NCBI GenBank assembly: GCA_029449245.1
Contig: JANATF010000010.1
Location: 1,178,001-1,242,000, forward strand
DNA length: 64,000 nucleotides
Direction of reading: 5' to 3'
DNA from: Mortierella alpina
Taxonomy: Eukaryota; Mortierellomycota; Mortierellomycetes; Mortierellales; Mortierellaceae
Below the pieces are notes generated by a model. That model saw only the letters and a program-made list of their open reading frames with translations. It was not told where the DNA came from and ran no database searches. The stretch's first letter is position 1. Every line of letters starts with the position of its first letter. Below are positions 60,085 through 64,000 of the stretch, piece by piece. A program made the translations under genes and the position numbers.

Positions 60085-60312
60085 ATGGCACGATACAAGG
60101 CTCTGACAGTCTTCAACTTCATCATCGGCACCTGCGCATTATCATTCCAAATCGGAGTGCTTTACCCTTGGCATCATCAACTGGACGAGGACTTCAAGAA
60201 GCTTCAAAAGCATCATGAATCGAACCTGCAACTGTTCCATAACAAAAAGTGGGAGAAACTGAACGAGATCGACAGCAAGATCACAGCGCTTTTGGAGAAG
60301 ATGCACAAATGA
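60085..60312 (+). CDS. Small single-pass membrane protein, unknown
   Basis: 75 residues from the ATG at 60085; an ATG at 60061 in the same frame is followed by a likely splice acceptor and was passed over. One hydrophobic helix near the N-terminus (ALTVFNFIIGTCALSFQIGVL) is followed by PWHHQLDEDFKKLQKHHESN and an amphipathic, Lys/Glu-rich helix to the end. The basic start (MARYK) and short helix fit a mitochondrial inner-membrane or ER microprotein. No family recognised. An AATAAA 134 bases downstream supports a real transcript. Confidence 0.6.
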   Translation: MARYKALTVFNFIIGTCALSFQIGVLYPWHHQLDEDFKKLQKHHESNLQLFHNKKWEKLNEIDSKITALLEKMHK

Positions 60313-60445
60313 AGATCAGTATCAATCCCAGGAATCGCATGATGCGCCTATATGAGGGAGATAGACCTTATGAGGGAGCATTTTTTTCATAGAAGCAGAA
60401 CACGCGAGCAGCCCTACCGATCGCCGTTGGCCCGTGCAACCGTCA

Positions 60446-60451
60446 AATAAA
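60446..60451 (+). terminator. AATAAA poly(A) signal of the small membrane protein gene
   Basis: AATAAA in CAAATAAAGAGG, 134 bases after the stop codon. Confidence 0.5.
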
Positions 60452-60557
60452 GAGGCCATTTTTTCTAATTGCACATTTTCTAATCGCAAAGGTTTGGTCT
60501 CCATGCAGCGGCGATAGACAGTTGTGAGGAAGTGGAGAAATATAGGCTATTTATTTT

Positions 60558-60908
60558 TCACAATGTATTCGACCGCTTGCGAGCAGTACTGTGAACAGGC
60601 TTTGGTATTTGTATGACGGGTGGAACGGTGCCTTGTTCCAACTCAACGACTATAGCGTCGATAGGCAAAGGAGGAAGAGGTCGAGACGTGACTTGAGGTG
60701 AGTAACCCGTCCTAGTGCGATTAGGCCGTCTGATCGGTGTGCAATCCTGCTTTGGTAGTGTTATTGAGGGTGCTTGTTTCTCCAGGTCAATGTTGGACGT
60801 CAACATGTGTTTCCTTTTCCGCTCACGAAGATGAAGGTAGATAAGCAAGATCTTGAATAGGACTAATGATCCAACGACAGCAAGTGCGAGAAGGGCATTG
60901 GCCTTCAT
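60558..60908 (-). CDS. Hypothetical membrane protein (model incomplete at the 5' side)
   Basis: The certain part is 116 residues from the ATG at 60908: one membrane helix (ALLALAVVGSLVLFKILLIYL), a basic stop-transfer (HLRERKRKH), then a Pro/Arg-rich cytosolic tail with LEKQAPSITL and SRPLPPLPIDA, a possible SH3 ligand. A TTTTTTTTCAG acceptor lies 30 bases upstream of this ATG, so an upstream ectodomain exon is likely; the frame at 61072-61350 (start MNAQPLSRM, Ser-rich) is the best candidate, but I could not join the two in phase. No family recognised. AATAAA on the minus strand follows the stop by 3 bases (60550-60555). Confidence 0.5.
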   Translation of the reverse strand: MKANALLALAVVGSLVLFKILLIYLHLRERKRKHMLTSNIDLEKQAPSITLPKQDCTPIRRPNRTRTGYSPQVTSRPLPPLPIDAIVVELEQGTVPPVIQIPKPVHSTARKRSNTL

Positions 60909-61071
60909 GAGTTTTGTGGAATTTGCGCTGCCTGAAAAAAAACAAACAGGAAACAAAAAAACAGATGAGCTTTGGAGGTACCTGGATGAATCCATGTCTC
61001 GTACGTTTGTTACCCGGTAAACTTGAGCTGCAAGAGAGGCTCAGGGAAAGGCTTTATCCGTCCGTCCCCCT

Positions 61072-61350
61072 TCATTCCACCCTCCCTTGAATTTTATGCT
61101 TTGATTGCTGGTGCGCCGACGATAGCTGCCAGACAGTCAAAAGGGCTGAAGAGGAGGTAATGCTGTATGCAGCATCAGCTTGACCCATTTTAACAAACAT
61201 CTGAGAGATAGAAGGGGGCATATCCTCCTGAGCGGATGGCATCTCCGGCTTTGAATATCCTATGACATCAACATAGATGAGCCTCAAAGCCCGAGATGAA
61301 TACTCGGACTCTGGGCTGCAGATCATTCTTGACAGGGGTTGTGCGTTCAT
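61072..61350 (-). other. Candidate upstream exon of the hypothetical membrane protein
   Basis: An ATG-initiated frame of 92 codons (MNAQPLSRMICSPESEYSS, then PPSISQMFVKMGQADAAYSI) directly upstream of the previous gene on the same strand, with TTATAAAC about 30 bases before it. No donor keeps phase with the membrane exon, so it may be a separate small gene, a frame-broken exon or chance. Confidence 0.3.
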
Positions 61351-61424
61351 GGGTATGTGAAGATCAGCAAATATGTTTATAACAAAAGTGGGCTATGCAT
61401 ATTCTAGAGAGTAGTGTCTTCTCT

Positions 61425-63260
61425 CTACTTTGTCTTGCGGTGCTCCGGAGCATGCGACGTCTCATAGTCGACATGAACGAACGCGCGCTCGACATTGGGC
61501 AAGGACTCCAACTTGATCTATCGTTATAGAGCCGCAGATGATGTGAATATCAATGCGATTGGTAGCAGTTCAATGTGCCCTAATTTTCTTGGTTTTACCT
61601 GAAGGCTTTCGCTAATATCATGACTTTCCCAGAGGGGTGTTTCTGGAGCCATTACAACATCCACCTCAACAAAGAGATTGTTTCCAGCATGGTAGGCGGT
61701 GCACGTATCCACCTGCAAGATCTTACGGTGGTGGGTCAGGGCTATTTCCATGGACAAAAGGGTTAGTTGCAGTTCTATAACTAGCGAGGTTTTTTTTTTA
61801 GTTTTCTTTTCAAAATCATATATACCAATATAGATCAGCTTCTTGAGGATGGCTGGATCTGCCGACTTTCCAACGATGAGTTGAACTTGTTCTATATATA
61901 AATGGTTAATGGTATCTGTCGATAAGATATCCTGTCCATCGTCCAGCAAGATTGGTCATCAAGTGAATTCAATAAGCTGGGTCTTACCGTAGGCAGTGTA
62001 CACCCACGAGCGCAAGATGATCAAGGCTACCACGATGGCACCTGTGGCGTCCAGCCACCAGCAATAGCGACTAATAAGGGACGCAAACAAACCGAATCCA
62101 TTCACTGCAAGATCGTTCCTGTGATCGATAGCGAGAATATTGGCGGTGTTGTACTGCGAGAGAGCTCTGCAGTACAAATAAAGACCCACCTTGGTAGCTA
62201 TTTGCAAGGAAGGATTAAAAGGATTACCATGAGCAGCTAATATGCAGTCCTTTGTAATAGCATGTGCTTCATGCCGAGGTCTTTCGCTTACCAAGGGCGA
62301 ATCCAACAAAAGCAATGGCAAGTGCGCTGGGCATTGGAGGCTCCCTGTTACTCTCCATCAGCTCACGCACCGATTCAATCTAGTTGTACAAAACCACCCA
62401 TTAGATTCCGTAATGTTAGTCGGCTACCTTAGATGAAGGACGCGTCTCGAGATGAAAAGACTTACAATCAACTGCAGAGAAACGGTCGCCATCAGAGAAG
62501 CAAAGACGATTGTGCCTGCAGTCTCCATGCGAGATTTGCCCTATTTATCGAGAAATAAGAAAACGAATCAAGCTAAAGGTTAGTCTCCATCCGGAGCAAG
62601 CTTGGCCATATGAAAGATATCCTTCTACCCACCGATGGATACTTGAACCAGTTGCTCTTGGTTGAGGCTGTAGCCGTGTATAATAGGATCACGCCCGAAA
62701 GCAAGTCCATGAAGGAATCTGCCATAGTGGCAAAGAGCGACAGTGATTTTGAAGAGATGGCGGCATATAATTGCAGCAAGAACAAGAAGACGTTCACGCC
62801 GAATGATCCATAGATAGCCACCTTGACCTGTCAGGCAAAGGCAAATCAAATTTGAAGTGTCGTCTGTGAGTGAGTACAGAAAAATAGTGCGATATTCATA
62901 GATTGAGACGTCGGGTGGGTGCCATCCTACCTTCAGCTGGTTACGTTCCTCAGCCTCTTGAGCACCTTCACGGCCCTCGGGTGGATCGAGAAGATCCGTG
63001 ATCAGCTCGTTCTGCTTACGGTAAAACGCTTTCACTTTCTTTGAAGACTGGATCAATTGGATATGGTCCTCGTCCATGCGCTTGGACTCGAGAGACATGG
63101 GATCGCGCGCCTCGTAAAAGTCCTCTGGCGTTGAGGGAGTAGGAGATGGTAGACCCGTGCTTGATGCGTTGGCAGAGACCGTAGCGGTGTCAATATGGAG
63201 TGGCATCATGGGGATGTCGATCGCAGACGACGCTGTAGCAGGTACCGACTGGGCAGACAT
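61425..63260 (-). CDS. Cation diffusion facilitator, Mn-type (MTP8-11-like)
   Basis: Eight exons (62931-63260, 62633-62827, 62466-62540, 62292-62379, 61988-62197, 61826-61891, 61599-61741, 61425-61517) give 399 residues. A cytosolic N-terminus of about 110 residues with EDFYEARDPM and LLDPPEGREG leads into six membrane segments. The metal site in segment 2 is DSFMD (147-151) and in segment 5 DHRND (254-258): DxxxD at both places, the Mn-CDF signature, instead of HxxxD of zinc transporters. The PSGKSRMETAG loop and the C-terminal cytosolic domain (VQLIVGKSADPAILKKLIYI, VDTCTAYHAGNNLFVEVDVV) complete it. Such proteins export Mn2+, perhaps Fe2+, from the cytosol into the vacuole, Golgi or outside by proton antiport. 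Exon 6 is 66 bases and was placed by homology to EQIQLLVGKSA. Confidence 0.92.
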
Positions 63261-64000
63261 TGTGTGAACAGGGTGCGTGTGGTGTCTGTCGGCTGCGAAG
63301 TGGGGCCTGGTGGATGAATGCAATGGGAGCTCCATGTGGGGCGACGGAATTCTGAGTGGAATCGAGATGAGTGTGGTGAGCAAAGTGAGATACAACCCGC
63401 TTTAGCATCGGGCATTGGTCTGCTTTTATAGAGCCATGAGGCGCCCTTGTTATCCCAGGATGGCTGCCAACGCGGTCCATGCACACGCCCTTCCTCCCTA
63501 TGGCTCTCACGGATAGGGTTGTCCTTTGCCGCTCAGGCTTGCTCTGATTGGCTACCGGGCGTCACAGGCACTTTTCTGTATGGAAAATTGGGAAGGGACG
63601 AGAGATGGATGTCCAAGAACATCTCCTTTCGTCCTCCTCCGCCGAGCCCTAAACCTAAAGTCTCACGACTGCGTAGCACAAGCAAAAACTCCGTTGTTCA
63701 TGACCACTTATGGACTAGTGTTTGTTACGCCTGCGCTCGTGGGGACTGTGCCAGCGGACATTGCACGGCTATCACACCAGCCTCCATGCTTCAAGTGTAC
63801 ATGCCAACTTTCGCACCAGTAGACGCTCAGTTCACGCGATTTGAAAGTAAGAATATGATGCTTTCAGTTTTATTTCTACTTATGCAAGTCGAGTAGTGCA
63901 TTATTGACAGGATCCCCGCGAAGAATCGGTTTACAGCTATCAGTCGGCTGTCGAGAGTCGTGCCCATATATCGCGATCTTCTGCCAGACATCTCTCGACT
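63261..64000. other. Intergenic: promoter side of the CDF gene to the window end
   Basis: 740 bases with short frames on both strands, none with recognisable motif or splice signals. A gene beyond 64000 may begin here. Confidence 0.4.

Noticed and set aside
63447-63896. A 149-codon plus-strand frame near the window end
   Set aside because: No domain, no codon bias and no neighbouring exon; probably chance.

Overview
This window comes from a eukaryotic, intron-rich, gene-dense nuclear genome, almost certainly an early-diverging fungus and most likely one of the Mortierellomycotina. The strongest pointers are a 445-residue delta-9 fatty acid desaturase with a C-terminal cytochrome b5 domain (the size and architecture I know for Mortierella OLE1), fungal-only families (Spt23/Mga2 factor, Tvp18, PMT O-mannosyltransferase, Kgd4) and short GT-AG introns, 0-9 per gene. 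I placed about 86 introns by hand; at every junction in the finished models the reading phase closes. No prokaryotic operon, CRISPR array, transposon, rRNA or tRNA was found.

Layout. 1-9 kb: end of an unknown gene (-), an ACS-family MFS transporter (+), the Obg-like ATPase OLA1 (-), ribosomal protein uL13/RPL16 (-) and a class I glutamine amidotransferase (-). 9-16 kb: OLE1 desaturase (-), an SR-protein kinase (-) and, divergently, the Golgi protein TVP18 (+). 16-18.6 kb: intronless TEF1 with a strong promoter (T30 tract, TATA box, likely 5'-UTR intron). 18.8-23.6 kb: three mitochondrial genes in a row: succinyl-CoA ligase beta (-), an MCUR1/Fmp32-like membrane coiled-coil protein (-) and, from a shared 225-bp promoter, ribosomal protein bL19m (+). 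23.9-27 kb: V-ATPase subunit H (+) facing a CsbD-like stress protein (-). 27-33 kb: a C-terminal-motor kinesin-14 (-) and a SelO-type protein AMPylase (+), head to head. 33-36.7 kb: an Spt23/Mga2-type IPT transcription factor (-). 41-46 kb: a very large PMT O-mannosyltransferase (+) with a coiled-coil tail. 46-47.3 kb: a Cys-rich single-pass membrane protein (-). 50-57.9 kb: KGD4, splicing factor SF3a60/PRP9, eIF2A and a peroxisome-tagged MDR reductase, all (-). 58.5-63.3 kb: an orphan nuclear-looking protein (-), a small membrane protein (+), a second small membrane protein (-) and a Mn-type cation diffusion facilitator (-).

Two long stretches (36.7-41.0 kb and 47.3-50.0 kb) have no gene I can support.

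The genes are mostly housekeeping and do not form one pathway, but some links stand out. In yeast the Spt23/Mga2 family controls OLE1, and both are present here 23 kb apart; this Spt23-like protein lacks the ankyrin repeats and membrane anchor that make the yeast proteins membrane sensors. Mitochondrial functions recur (succinyl-CoA ligase, Kgd4 of the 2-oxoglutarate dehydrogenase complex, bL19m, SelO, the MCUR1-like protein). I see no self-contained novel defence or biosynthetic system; the most unusual items are the PMT with a roughly 237-residue charged tail, the untethered Spt23-like factor, three GC-AG introns with the identical GCAAGT donor, and a PTS1-tagged alkenal/prostaglandin-type reductase.
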